A stretch of 11,551 nt of DNA from Frankiales bacterium (GCA_025464915.1 JAODNF010000196.1:1-11551); one strand, 5' to 3'. Positions 1 through 7,864 are shown, counted from the stretch's first letter. The notes: generated from the letters alone by a model not told the origin. Numbers and translations are program-made.

Positions 1-1119
1 GGCGTAGCTCGCGAGGTGGGCCTCGGCGCTGTGCGCCCAGGTGAACTCGAGCGACCGCTGGTGCCCGGCCTCGCCGAGCTGCGCGCGCCGGGCGGGGTCG
101 TCCAGCAGGCTCGTGAGTGCAGCCGCGATGCTGTCGGAGTCGGGCTCGGTGTAGGCCACCGCGTCGCCCCCGACCTCGGGCAGTGACAGCCGCTGGGTCG
201 TCAGGACAGGAGCACCGCAGGCCATCGCCTCGAGCACCGGCAGGCCGAAGCCCTCGCCGTGCGACGGGTACGCGACCAGCGTCGCGCCACCCAGGAAGCC
301 CGGCAGGTCCGTGAAGCGCAGGTAGCCGGGACGCAGCACCCGCAGGTGCGACGGCACCTCGCTGATGGCGGCGTCGATGGTGTCGTCCCAGCCGGTGCCG
401 CCGGCGAGCACGAGCGCCGGGGCGTCGTCGCGGCCCTGGCAGGCCTTCACCCAGCCGCGGACCAGGCCCGGGACGTTCTTGCGGGGCTCGAGCATGCCGA
501 GGAACGCGATGAACGGGGTGCCGGCGAGGCCGAGGCGCGCCTGCACGCGCTGCTTCTCGTCGTCGGCCGGCACGTGGAAGGTCAGCTGGTCGACCCCGTG
601 GTAGGCGACGTCGATGAGGGTCGCATCGGCGTCGAGGATGCGGATCAGCTCGTCGCGGGTGGCCTTCGACGGGGCCACGCAGCGGGCCGCGCGGCGCAGC
701 GCGGTGCGGGTGGCCGACCGGAAGAACGTGCCCTTGACCGAGGTGTGCAGGTCGGGCTCGGTGAAGAACGTGGCGTCGTGGATCGTCACCACGACGGGTC
801 GACCGGCAAGCAGGGGCATCGTGTAGTGCGGCGAGTGGACGACGTCGGCCCCGACCTGCTGGGCGACCAACGGCAGACCGGTCTGCTCCCAGGCCAGCCG
901 CGCAGGGCGGTGCGCGATGGCGGCCGGGCCCGCGACGACCTTGGCGTCCGGTGCCATCCGGCCGTAGCGCTCCGCGTCGGCCCGCTGGGACGCGATCGCG
1001 AGGTCGGCCCCGGCCTCGGCGAGTGCGGTCACGAGGCCGTCGACGTAGCGGCCCACGCCACCCCGGTCAGCAGGAACAGCGGTGGCGTCGACGAGGACGC
1101 GAGGTCCAGCGTCGCTCAA
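1..1119 (-). CDS. GT4-family glycosyltransferase (3' end cut by window edge)
   Basis: Reading the minus strand from 1119 to 1 gives 373 residues without a stop. It is a GT-B fold glycosyltransferase of the GT4 (mannosyltransferase-like) type, expected to move a sugar from a nucleotide-sugar donor onto a growing glycan at the cytosolic side. Visible marks: a glycine-rich N-terminal acceptor loop GGVGRY (20-25), a VTIHD strand (111-115), the inter-domain LEPRKN motif (210-215) and the GT4 E-x7-E signature EGFGLPVLEAM (289-299), followed by LPEVGGDAV. The family usually runs 350-400 residues, so only a short C-terminus is missing. The start is TTG at 1119, chosen because GGAGGAG (1132-1126) lies 6 nt upstream and no in-frame ATG or GTG lies just upstream. 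It is the last visible gene of the minus-strand block, 40 bp after the previous gene. Donor and acceptor cannot be told from sequence. Confidence 0.9.
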   Translation of the reverse strand, partial: MSDAGPRVLVDATAVPADRGGVGRYVDGLVTALAEAGADLAIASQRADAERYGRMAPDAKVVAGPAAIAHRPARLAWEQTGLPLVAQQVGADVVHSPHYTMPLLAGRPVVVTIHDATFFTEPDLHTSVKGTFFRSATRTALRRAARCVAPSKATRDELIRILDADATLIDVAYHGVDQLTFHVPADDEKQRVQARLGLAGTPFIAFLGMLEPRKNVPGLVRGWVKACQGRDDAPALVLAGGTGWDDTIDAAISEVPSHLRVLRPGYLRFTDLPGFLGGATLVAYPSHGEGFGLPVLEAMACGAPVLTTQRLSLPEVGGDAVAYTEPDSDSIAAALTSLLDDPARRAQLGEAGHQRSLEFTWAHSAEAHLASYA

Positions 1120-1125
1120 CGCGTG

Positions 1126-1132
1126 CTCCTCC
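1126..1132 (-). promoter_or_regulatory. Ribosome binding site deciding a TTG start
   Basis: On the minus strand GGAGGAG is followed by CACGCG and then TTG at 1119. The match to the anti-Shine-Dalgarno sequence and the 6-nt spacing support TTG. The only nearby ATG, at 1151, is in another frame and stops after three codons. Confidence 0.75.
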
Positions 1133-1159
1133 GGTCGGGTCAGGTAGGCATGACCAACC

Positions 1160-2230
1160 TTACGCCTGTCGGCTGGCGGCGTGCCGGAGATCGGCGTAGG
1201 CGCGCCAGAGCGTTTCGGCAGCGTTCACCCAGCTGAACTGCGCGGCCCGCGCCGGACCGGCCAGGCGCAGCCGCTGCCGCAGCTCCTCGTCACCGGTGAT
1301 CTGGCGCAGCCCGTCGCGCAGGTCGCTCAGCGGCACGGAGAGGGCGGCACCCCCCGCCACCTCCACCAGTGCCGGGGCGTCGGAGGTCAGGACCGGTGTG
1401 CCGAGGCTCATGCCCTCGAGCAGCGGCAGGCCGAAGCCCTCGTCGTACGACGGCACCACGAGCGCGGTGGCGCGGCTCAGCAGGACGGCCAGGTCCTCGT
1501 CGCTGACCCTGCCCATCAGCCGGGCGCCGCGCGGCGGCTCCTGCGCCCCCCAGCCCTGCGGCCCCGCGCACAGCAGCGGGATCGAGCCGTCGTGGGCGGC
1601 GGCCAGCTCCTTGAGCCCCTTGCGCGGCTCGAGCGTCGCGACGGTGAGCAGGTAGCGGTCCGGCAGCCCGAGCCGAACCGCCCGCTCGTCGGCATCGACC
1701 GGGACGGCGAGGTCGGGGCTGACCCCCTCCCCGACGACCAGCACCCTCCTCAGCGGGACGTGCCTCGCGAGCTGGTCGGCCACGGCCTGGGTCGGTACGA
1801 CGACGAGGTCCGCGGTCTGTGCGGCGCGCGTGACCATCGCCCGGTGCCACGCGACGCCCCGCGCGGTCAGCGTCTCCGGGTAGGTCCACGGCACGGCGTC
1901 GTGGACCGTGACGACCAGCGGCCGACCGCGGCGCGGGGGGTGCAGCGGCGTCGGTGCGTGGATGACGTCCGCCCTGATGTCCGGACCGAGCCCTCGTTCC
2001 CACGCCGCGACCAGCGCTCTGCGCGGCAGCGGCAGCCGCTTCGCCTCGGGTCCCAGAGCTCCCCGGTCCGGTGGGAAGCGGAGGGGGTCGCGGTGCCAGG
2101 CGGTCCACCCCTCCAGGTCCGAGCCGGCGGGAGCCGTCTGCTGCAGGGCACGGAACAGCTCACGGCTGTAGCGGCCGGTCCCACCGGGGACGGGTGCGAG
2201 GCACTGCTCGAGGAGAACGCCGACCCGCAC
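1160..2230 (-). CDS. GT4-family glycosyltransferase
   Basis: A complete 356-residue GT-B glycosyltransferase with GTG start and TAA stop. Motifs run in the expected order: PGGTGRYS (15-22) near the N-terminus, VVTVHDAVPW (106-115), the linker motif TLEPRKGL (199-206), and the GT4 signature EGFGLPLLEG (264-273) with TPVLTSDAPALVEVAGGAA after it. Both glutamates of the E-x7-E pair are present. It starts 10 bp after the stop of the SpoIID/LytB gene and has no convincing Shine-Dalgarno sequence, so translation probably depends on ribosomes arriving from that gene. It resembles the next GT4 protein around both motifs, so the two are probably paralogues acting on successive or related linkages of one glycan. 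Sugar specificity is not readable. Confidence 0.92.
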   Translation of the reverse strand: MRVGVLLEQCLAPVPGGTGRYSRELFRALQQTAPAGSDLEGWTAWHRDPLRFPPDRGALGPEAKRLPLPRRALVAAWERGLGPDIRADVIHAPTPLHPPRRGRPLVVTVHDAVPWTYPETLTARGVAWHRAMVTRAAQTADLVVVPTQAVADQLARHVPLRRVLVVGEGVSPDLAVPVDADERAVRLGLPDRYLLTVATLEPRKGLKELAAAHDGSIPLLCAGPQGWGAQEPPRGARLMGRVSDEDLAVLLSRATALVVPSYDEGFGLPLLEGMSLGTPVLTSDAPALVEVAGGAALSVPLSDLRDGLRQITGDEELRQRLRLAGPARAAQFSWVNAAETLWRAYADLRHAASRQA

Positions 2231-2240
2231 GGACCGGACG

Positions 2241-5069
2241 CTAACCGGGAATCCGGTAGGAGAGGGTGACCCGCAGCGACGCGGTCTTCCAGCCCTCCCA
2301 CACGATGCCGAACGGCTCGCTCCTCGTCTGCGCCGCGCGGCCGTTGCCCGCGAGCAGGAAGGCGAAGCGCGCGGTCTCCCCCGGAGCGACGTAGGTCCCG
2401 CCGGCGCGGCTCAGGTTGGACAGGATCGTCCCCGGCCGCAGCGCCGACAGCCAGGAGTCGTCGGCGGACGGGGAGCCGCCGCTGGTCAGCGACGCGGACC
2501 GCACGTAGCTCGACGGGTTGACGGCCCAGGTGACGTTGCCGGTGTTCTTCACGTCGTACCAGGTCCGAGCCGTGCCGTCAGGGGTCAGCGTGACCCGCGG
2601 ATGGGTCCCGACGACCTGGCCGGAGAAGACGGCCTCCCGGACCGTGACCGGGACCGTCGAGGTCGGGCCGTAGACCCCTGCGGACGAGACCGGCCGAAAG
2701 CCGACGTCGTAGGAGCCCGCGGGCACCTTGAAGGCCGACAGCGGCACCAGCCACTCGCCGAGCTCGCCGGGGTAGACGGCGGACTGGCCCGGCCGCGAGA
2801 GGTTCGAGGACAGCGCCGGCGCACGACTGGCCGAGGCCCACGCCGAGGTGCGGAAGGGCGACGCGCCCGTCGTCGTCAGGCCCTCCGTGCCGACGGTCCA
2901 CGGCGACGAGCCGATGTTGCGCAGCCGCACGCGGACGGTGACCTTGCCCATCGGGCCGTTGAGCAGGGTCTGCTTCGGTGAGGCGTAGAGCCGCTCTGCC
3001 GCACGGGAAGCGGGGTCGACGCGGACGACGGTCAGCGTCGTCATCGCGCCGTCGAGCCAGTGCTCGCCGTCCCAGACCGGCTCGAACGACTCGACCGTCG
3101 TGCCCGCCGGCCTGTTGTTCCCGTGCAGCACCAGGTCGTAGTAGCCGGACGCGTTCGGGCCGACGGGGTCGGAGCCCTTCAGGCGGGCGGGCCGGGTGGC
3201 ATCGTCCCAGTCGCCGCCGGAGGACGCGCTGCTGCGGTTGCGGGGGCTCGAGGTCGCGAGCCGGACGCTGCCGCCGAGCGGCCAGGTGACGTTCCCGAGG
3301 TTCGTGGAACCGATCCGCACCGTCGTGCTCCCCGTCCGCGGCACCACCACCGTGCGCCCGTCGGCGAAGACCGCGGGCGGCGCGCTGCCGCTCGCCGAGG
3401 TGGTCGACGTCGGGGTGCCGGCCCGCGCCGCGAACACCGGTGCGGCGACGGGGACGGTCCAGCTGACCGTCGGGCCGAACAGGCCTCCGGTCGAGTACCT
3501 CATCCGGTAGCTGCGGTTGTAGGTCCCGGGGCTCACGCCGTCGGCGGTGAGGTTGAAGCGGAACTCCGCGGTCTGCCCCACCTCGACGCTGGTGGTGTTG
3601 GCCGGGTCGCTGATGTTCGTCGTGAACACGCCCGGCCGGGTGCTGCTGCCGACCAGCGGGTCCTGGGTGCCCGGCGCTGTCGCGGACGTCAGGTGGATCC
3701 CGGACACCGGCCACGACTGCGAGCCGGTGTTCTTCATCTGGATCGCCAGCTGCCCGGTGCTCTGCCCCGGCGACTGCACCAGCGACGGCGCCCCGGACTT
3801 CGCGACCAGCTGGGAGTTGAGGTTGCCCTTGACGTGCCACCAGGCCGATCGGAGCCCCGTGCTCGAGCCGGGCCAGCTGTGCGCCTGGTAGACGCCCGCC
3901 CCCGTCGTCGGAACGCTGGTCGCCTTGCCGCTGCTGTCATGACCCTCGAGCACGACGGTCTGCACCCGGCCGCCCCACTCGCCGTTGCCGTCGCGGGCCG
4001 TGACCCGCAGCCGGTCGAGGGTGCCGACGGCAGGGAAGCGCGCCTGGAGCTGGGCCGCGGTCAGGGTGGCGGTCCAGGAGTGGACCGCGCTGCCGGTGAC
4101 GCCGTCCCAGTCGTCCTGCTGCGCGACGAGGTACGGCACGTCGCCGGCGACCGTCCAGCCGCCGTTGCTCGCGGAGAACTCGGCGAAGATCGGCTCTCCG
4201 TTGTACGTCCTCACGGCCCCGCTGGTCGCCTTCACGGCGTCGTTCGTGCTCGTCGCCTCCTGGGCCGTCCTGGTGTCGCTGCTGGAGTAGCTGTTGGTCC
4301 CGCCGAACACCTGGCACTGCGTCGTGTCGCAGATGTCGAAGACCTGGCCGGAGGGCGCGTGCGCCCGCTTGTAGGCGGCGTAGGAGCGGGCCGCGATCGC
4401 CTGCGCCTGGAGGGCGGCGGCCGGCCAGCTCGAGCTGGACTCCCGGGGCACGACACCGAACAGGTAGTCCTCCATGCTCATCACGGCGACGGAGTAGATC
4501 GTCGTCGAGGTGCGGTACGACGCCTGCACGCTCGTGCGGTAGTCGCGGCTGCCCCCGCCCGGCAGAGCTACCCGGATCAGGGACGGACCGCTGAACCGGA
4601 CGGGGCCCTGGAAGGTGGTGTGGCCCGCGAGCGCGTACGTCGTCCAGGTGCTTCCCGTGAGGCTGGCGATCCGGAACCCGGTGCTGTCGTGCGTCGAGCG
4701 CCAGCGGGTCGGACCCGCCGGAAGCGTGGTCGTCGCTCCGCTGGCGGTGTCTGTGACCTGCAGCCCGGTGGCGGGGTAGACCTGCAGGTCGGTGCCCTCG
4801 TCCTCCTGCAGCAGCACCCGGATCGGCGCGTTCGCCAGCACGGTCCTGGCGGTGTGCGGGTAGTAGAAGGCCGTGATCTGGTCCCCGGTCTTGTCGAGCT
4901 CGGCGGCGCCCTGCGCGCCGTACTGGCTCATGCCGCGGCCGTGACCCCAGCCGTGCCCCTCGATCGCGAACGACCCGTCGCTCGCGGGGGCGGCGACCTC
5001 GTCCGCCCGGGCACTCGTCGGGGTGAGAGCAGCCGCGACCAGGACGGCCAGGACGAGGGACGTGCGCAC
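2241..5069 (-). CDS. Secreted SpoIID/LytB-domain protein with four C-terminal Ig-like repeats
   Basis: 942 residues, GTG start, TAG stop. Residues 1-22 form a signal peptide with a likely cut after ARA. Residues about 30-375 are a SpoIID/LytB domain: GHGWGHGRGMSQYGAQG (38-54), VVPRE (206-210), the ALQAQAIAARSYA helix (219-231), a Cys pair C247/C252, and FSASNGG (298-304). In sporulating Firmicutes SpoIID is a lytic transglycosylase acting on denuded glycan strands. E210 aligns with its catalytic glutamate, so wall cleavage or remodelling is likely. Residues about 410-940 hold four tandem beta-rich repeats, each with N-x-G-x3-W (W453, W596, W724, W848) and resembling NBR1-type Ig-like domains. 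AAGGAG (5086-5081) lies 11 nt before the start, a slightly long spacing. It sits between the YbhN-like gene and two GT4 genes, suggesting a role in anchoring or remodelling wall glycan. The natural substrate is unknown. Confidence 0.92.
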   Translation of the reverse strand: MRTSLVLAVLVAAALTPTSARADEVAAPASDGSFAIEGHGWGHGRGMSQYGAQGAAELDKTGDQITAFYYPHTARTVLANAPIRVLLQEDEGTDLQVYPATGLQVTDTASGATTTLPAGPTRWRSTHDSTGFRIASLTGSTWTTYALAGHTTFQGPVRFSGPSLIRVALPGGGSRDYRTSVQASYRTSTTIYSVAVMSMEDYLFGVVPRESSSSWPAAALQAQAIAARSYAAYKRAHAPSGQVFDICDTTQCQVFGGTNSYSSSDTRTAQEATSTNDAVKATSGAVRTYNGEPIFAEFSASNGGWTVAGDVPYLVAQQDDWDGVTGSAVHSWTATLTAAQLQARFPAVGTLDRLRVTARDGNGEWGGRVQTVVLEGHDSSGKATSVPTTGAGVYQAHSWPGSSTGLRSAWWHVKGNLNSQLVAKSGAPSLVQSPGQSTGQLAIQMKNTGSQSWPVSGIHLTSATAPGTQDPLVGSSTRPGVFTTNISDPANTTSVEVGQTAEFRFNLTADGVSPGTYNRSYRMRYSTGGLFGPTVSWTVPVAAPVFAARAGTPTSTTSASGSAPPAVFADGRTVVVPRTGSTTVRIGSTNLGNVTWPLGGSVRLATSSPRNRSSASSGGDWDDATRPARLKGSDPVGPNASGYYDLVLHGNNRPAGTTVESFEPVWDGEHWLDGAMTTLTVVRVDPASRAAERLYASPKQTLLNGPMGKVTVRVRLRNIGSSPWTVGTEGLTTTGASPFRTSAWASASRAPALSSNLSRPGQSAVYPGELGEWLVPLSAFKVPAGSYDVGFRPVSSAGVYGPTSTVPVTVREAVFSGQVVGTHPRVTLTPDGTARTWYDVKNTGNVTWAVNPSSYVRSASLTSGGSPSADDSWLSALRPGTILSNLSRAGGTYVAPGETARFAFLLAGNGRAAQTRSEPFGIVWEGWKTASLRVTLSYRIPG
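2247..3840 (-). repeat. Four tandem Ig-like repeats within the SpoIID/LytB protein
   Basis: Protein-level repeat covering residues about 410-941 of the secreted protein. Each unit is about 120-140 residues and opens with a strand carrying NTGSQSW, NLGNVTW, NIGSSPW or NTGNVTW. The unit then continues to a Gly- or Pro-preceded segment before the last strands (TYNRSYRMRY, GYYDLVL, SYDVGFRPV, RSEPFGIVW). The tryptophans are 143, 128 and 124 residues apart. Units are diverged, so this is old duplication, not a recent DNA repeat. The closest family by eye is the NBR1-type Ig-like domain. The assignment rests on motif recognition only. Confidence 0.7.
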
Positions 5070-5120
5070 TGCGGGGTCAGCTCCTTCGGGGTCGTTCGGT
5101 GCTCCCCCCTGTCCCCACTG
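5070..5120 (-). other. Short spacer before the SpoIID/LytB gene
   Basis: 51 bases separate the YbhN-like stop from the SpoIID/LytB start. The only recognisable element is AAGGAG at 5086-5081 on the minus strand. There is no TAnnnT box at promoter distance and no clear terminator hairpin, so the two genes are probably transcribed together. Confidence 0.5.
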
Positions 5121-6089
5121 TCACACAGCAGGCGGGCCCGGTGCTGCTGCGACATCCGCTCTTGGCGGCTGCTTCAGGCCGAAGCCGACGGCAGCCCACA
5201 GCACGTCGCCCAGCGTCTGCACGCCGCGGCTGAGCAGAGCCACGGCGGTGGCCTCGGGCTGCCTGGCGATGCCTGCGAGAGCCAGCACGAGGATCGCCTC
5301 CCGGACGCCGGCACCGGCGGGGGCGATGACGAACAGGAACCCGGCGGTCCACGCGAGGGCGTAGCCGCCGGTGGCGACGAGGAGCAGGTTCTTGCCGCTG
5401 TCGTGCGGCTGCGCGAGCACCAGCGGGATGAGGTGCACCCCGTAGAACACCCACATCACCAGCGCCCAGCCGACGCTGGCCAGGACCTGCCTGCTGTCCA
5501 GCGGCTGCTCGGGCAGCGGCCGGCGGAGCGTCTTGAGGCCGAGGCGGATGAGCCGGTCGAGCACCGGCGGGGCGAGGGCGACCAGGCCCACGGGGAGGGC
5601 CAGCAGGGCCCACCAGTACCTGGCGAGCACGTCCGGGCTCGCGAAGGGCAGGACCGCGACTGCGACGAGCAGCCCGGTAGCGGTGAGGACCCCGAGGAAC
5701 ACCAGCCCCGCCGTGATGATGCGGCTCCTGGGGACGCCGTGGTCGCGGGCCAGCTCGGCCTGCGCGGCGACCGCGAAGACGTTGCCGGGGAGGTACTTGC
5801 CGATCTGGCCGACGAAGAACACGTGCAGGCTCAGCCGGACCGGCATCGGGCTGCCGAGCGCGGCCAGCAGCGCGCGCCAGCAGAAGGCGCTCGCGCCGAG
5901 ACCGGCGAGGGCGGCGGCCGTGCTCTCGAGGATCGCGAGGAGCCCGGTGCGTGAGATGGCGTCGCCGAGCTGGTCGGCGTGCCGGGTCACCCAGAGCACG
6001 ATCAGCACCAGCGCGACCGCGAGGAAGGAGAGCCGCAGGGCCGTCCGTGACCGGGATCGCTGCGCCGGCGCCTCGGTCGTCTCGGTCAC
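5121..6089 (-). CDS. YbhN / LPG-synthase-type flippase-like membrane protein
   Basis: 322 residues, GTG start, TGA stop. It is almost wholly hydrophobic, with about seven or eight membrane segments (for example 18-35, 50-75, 125-148, 158-178, 205-226, 236-256). Two conserved motifs of the LPG-synthase transmembrane family (UPF0104/YbhN) are visible: GQIGKYLPGNV (94-104) and PAGAGVREAIL (257-267). Family members handle lipids: the MprF N-terminal domain flips lysyl-phosphatidylglycerol, and archaeal AglD-type members take part in lipid-carrier glycosylation. Here, next to glycosyltransferases, a role with a polyprenyl-linked sugar is likely but inferred. It is the first gene of the minus-strand block and has a leaderless-type promoter (TAGGCT, 7 nt, GTG) with no Shine-Dalgarno sequence. 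The C-terminal tail from about 307 is short, Ala/Pro-rich and soluble. Confidence 0.88.
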   Translation of the reverse strand: MTETTEAPAQRSRSRTALRLSFLAVALVLIVLWVTRHADQLGDAISRTGLLAILESTAAALAGLGASAFCWRALLAALGSPMPVRLSLHVFFVGQIGKYLPGNVFAVAAQAELARDHGVPRSRIITAGLVFLGVLTATGLLVAVAVLPFASPDVLARYWWALLALPVGLVALAPPVLDRLIRLGLKTLRRPLPEQPLDSRQVLASVGWALVMWVFYGVHLIPLVLAQPHDSGKNLLLVATGGYALAWTAGFLFVIAPAGAGVREAILVLALAGIARQPEATAVALLSRGVQTLGDVLWAAVGFGLKQPPRADVAAAPGPPAV

Positions 6090-6096
6090 GCGCTGC

Positions 6097-6102
6097 AGCC
6101 TA
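6097..6102 (-). promoter_or_regulatory. Leaderless-type -10 box for the YbhN-like gene
   Basis: TAGGCT on the minus strand fits the actinobacterial TAnnnT -10 pattern and ends exactly 7 nt before the GTG at 6089. Transcription would therefore begin at or beside the start codon. No Shine-Dalgarno sequence is present. No convincing -35 hexamer is visible, which is common for such promoters. Confidence 0.65.
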
Positions 6103-6150
6103 GGGGCGGATCACCGTCGTCCGGTGCGCCGACAGGCGGCCCTGCGCCGG

Positions 6151-6156
6151 TAGCCT
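6151..6156 (+). promoter_or_regulatory. Leaderless-type -10 box for the methyltransferase gene
   Basis: TAGCCT is followed by 8 nt and then ATG at 6165. A partial -35 match, CCGACA (6129-6134, four of six to TTGACA), lies 16 bp upstream. No Shine-Dalgarno sequence fits between box and start. This promoter and that of the divergent YbhN-like gene share the 75-bp region 6090-6164. Confidence 0.65.
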
Positions 6157-6164
6157 GGGTCGCC

Positions 6165-6800
6165 ATGAGCACCTCTGCGCCCGCTCCGGAGACGCCCGGC
6201 GTCGTCATCGGCAACCACACCAAGAAGTACACCGCCAAGAACCCGGCCATCAAGTGGCTGACCGAGCGCTTCGTGACCCGCCTGGACGGGATGGTCGGCC
6301 AGATCGCCGGCGACCCGAAGCCCGCCACCAACCCGCTCGAGGTCGGTGCCGGCGAGGGCGTCATCTCGCAGAAGATGTTCAACCGCTTCGGCACGGCCGT
6401 CGGCCTGGACCTCCCGGATGCGGGCCTGCGCGAGGAGTGGCGCAGCCGTCCCGGACCGCACTACCTGCACGGTGACGCCGAGAACCTGCCGTTCCTCGAC
6501 GACCAGTTCGACCTCGTGGTGTGCGTCGAGGTGCTCGAGCACCTGCGCGACCCCGACGCGGGCCTGCGCGAGCTCGCCCGCGTCACGTCCCGTCACATGC
6601 TGCTGAGCGTTCCCCGCGAGCCGCTGTTCCGCGGGTCCAACCTGGTCACCGGCCGCTACGTGAAGGACCTGGGCAACACGCCCGGCCACCTCAACCACTG
6701 GACGAAGACGTCCTTCGGGAAGTTCGTGTCACAGGTGGCGGACGTCAAAGCGGTCGCCTCCCCGTACCCGTGGACGATCGTCTGGGCCACCGTCCGCTAA
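6165..6800 (+). CDS. Class I SAM-dependent methyltransferase
   Basis: 211 residues, ATG start, TAA stop. It shows the class I Rossmann-fold order: motif I LEVGAGEG (58-65) for SAM binding, the acidic end of strand 2 in GLDLPD (80-85), GDAENLPF (103-110), and FDLVVCVEVLEHLRDP (115-130), typical of Methyltransf_11-type enzymes. The N-terminal segment NHTKKYTAKNPAIKWLTERF (17-36) precedes the fold and may bind the acceptor. Length is normal for the family. It is a single gene divergent from the YbhN-like gene and convergent with the GT2 gene, 8 bp away. The likely substrate is a lipid- or sugar-linked intermediate of the neighbouring glycan pathway, but that is inference, and a quinone or small-molecule acceptor cannot be ruled out. 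Translation is probably leaderless. Confidence 0.9.
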   Translation: MSTSAPAPETPGVVIGNHTKKYTAKNPAIKWLTERFVTRLDGMVGQIAGDPKPATNPLEVGAGEGVISQKMFNRFGTAVGLDLPDAGLREEWRSRPGPHYLHGDAENLPFLDDQFDLVVCVEVLEHLRDPDAGLRELARVTSRHMLLSVPREPLFRGSNLVTGRYVKDLGNTPGHLNHWTKTSFGKFVSQVADVKAVASPYPWTIVWATVR

Positions 6801-6808
6801 GACCCTGG

Positions 6809-7825
6809 TCAGCTGGCGCGTTGGCGGGCGCGCACGGTCGGGCGCTCCGCCAGCTCGACGGGACGGTCGTCGGACGGCGACAGCATCCCGAAGCGCATCT
6901 TCTTGGTGTGCTCGAGGGAGTCCTCGATGAGGGCCCGGTTGGTGCGCAGCAGGTCGCCGGTGATGCCGCCCAGGACCGACAGGAACGACGCGAGGAGCAG
7001 GACCGCGCCGACGATCAGGGACTGAAGGTGCGAGCCGTGGGTGGGCTCGGTCGCGACGATGATCCCGTAGCGCACGAACGGGATGAGCCCGAGCACGCCG
7101 AACAGCGCCGCGAAGGCGCTGAAGATCACGTACGGCTTGTACATGATGTAGGCGCGCATGATCGCGCCGGCGCTCTTGAAGACGTGCTGGTAGGTGCTCT
7201 TGAACAGCCGCGACTCACGCGTCTTGGCGTTGGTCGTGATGGGCACCGACGAGATCGCGAGCTTCTTGTTGCCCGCCTGGATGATGGTCTCCATGCAGTA
7301 CGAGAAGCGGGTGATCGTGTTCAGGAGCATCAGCGAGTCGCGCGAGTAGGCGCGGAAGCCGCTGGCGGCGTCGGGCAGGTCGGTGCCGGCCGCCTTGTTG
7401 ACGATGCCGGAGCCGAACTTCTGCAGCCACTTCTTGGGGCCGCTGAAGTGCTCGACCAGGTCGACCTGACGGTCTGCGATGACGATGTCGGCCTCGCCGC
7501 GCAGGATCGGCTGGACCAGGTCGGCGATCTTCTCCTGCGGGTACTGGTTGTCGCCGTCGGTGTTGACGACGATGTCGGCACCGAGCTCGAGGGCCCGCTG
7601 CACGCCGTCGTGGAAGGACCGGCCCAGCCCGCGGTTGCGGGCGTGCCGGACGAAGTGGGTGACGCCGAACGACTGGGCGACCTCGACGGTCCTGTCGGTG
7701 GACCCGTCGTCGATGATCAGGACGATGATCTCGTCGATCCCCGGGATCTCCTTGGGGATGCTGGAGAGCACCAGCGGGAGGGTCTCCTCCTCGTTGAGGC
7801 AGGGGACTTGGACGACGAGACGCAC
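6809..7825 (-). CDS. GT2 polyprenyl-phosphate glycosyltransferase with two C-terminal TM helices
   Basis: 338 residues from GTG at 7825 to TGA. The N-terminal GT-A domain resembles DPM1/ArnC enzymes, which transfer a sugar from a nucleotide donor to polyprenyl phosphate. Marks: VPCLNEEETL (7-16), IDDGSTD (38-44), the metal-binding DGD (90-92) within NTDGDNQYP, and ASGFRAYSRD (154-163). Two hydrophobic segments (about 230-257 and 266-292) anchor the C-terminus, followed by a basic tail ending RARQRAS. The frame stays open upstream to 7987, but that extension covers the divergent gene and is Ser/Arg/Thr-rich. ATG at 7834 overlaps the promoter box TAGGAT, and GTG 7825 lies exactly 7 nt after that box. 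It probably supplies polyprenyl-phosphate-sugar donors for the neighbouring GT-C-like proteins. The particular sugar is unknown. Confidence 0.92.
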   Translation of the reverse strand: MRLVVQVPCLNEEETLPLVLSSIPKEIPGIDEIIVLIIDDGSTDRTVEVAQSFGVTHFVRHARNRGLGRSFHDGVQRALELGADIVVNTDGDNQYPQEKIADLVQPILRGEADIVIADRQVDLVEHFSGPKKWLQKFGSGIVNKAAGTDLPDAASGFRAYSRDSLMLLNTITRFSYCMETIIQAGNKKLAISSVPITTNAKTRESRLFKSTYQHVFKSAGAIMRAYIMYKPYVIFSAFAALFGVLGLIPFVRYGIIVATEPTHGSHLQSLIVGAVLLLASFLSVLGGITGDLLRTNRALIEDSLEHTKKMRFGMLSPSDDRPVELAERPTVRARQRAS

Positions 7826-7832
7826 GCGCGCC

Positions 7833-7838
7833 ATCCTA
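7833..7838 (-). promoter_or_regulatory. Leaderless-type -10 box for the GT2 gene
   Basis: TAGGAT on the minus strand is followed by GGCGCGC and GTG at 7825, the same 7-nt spacing seen for two other genes here. The box contains the AT of the upstream ATG at 7834, so that codon would fall before the expected transcription start. No -35 hexamer is evident. Confidence 0.65.
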
Positions 7839-7858
7839 GCCGTCAGGGCCTTCTCCCC

Positions 7859-7864
7859 TAGGCT
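7859..7864 (+). promoter_or_regulatory. Leaderless-type -10 box for the first DUF2142-like gene
   Basis: TAGGCT, then GCCACGC (7 nt), then GTG at 7872. The 12 bases CCCCTAGGCTGC also occur before the YbhN-like gene on the other strand (6106-6095), so both first genes carry nearly the same start region. No Shine-Dalgarno sequence is present. The box is 20 bp from the oppositely oriented box of the GT2 gene. Confidence 0.65.

Noticed and set aside
1149..1151. ATG as a start for the first GT4 gene
   Set aside because: It is out of frame and reaches a stop after three codons. TTG at 1119 has a good Shine-Dalgarno sequence.
5126..5146. Imperfect inverted repeat CAGCA...TGCTG around CGGGCCCG as a terminator
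   Set aside because: It lies in the end of the YbhN-like coding region, the stem is short and interrupted, and no T-run follows on either strand.
3060..5954. A 964-codon open frame on the plus strand opposite the SpoIID/LytB and YbhN-like genes
   Set aside because: It is rich in Arg, Gly, Ala and Pro with no domain or membrane pattern, and runs antisense to two well-supported genes. Long open antisense frames are expected in high-GC DNA.
6521..7861. A 446-codon plus-strand open frame opposite the GT2 gene
   Set aside because: It starts inside the methyltransferase gene in another frame and mirrors the GT2 gene, with no family signature.
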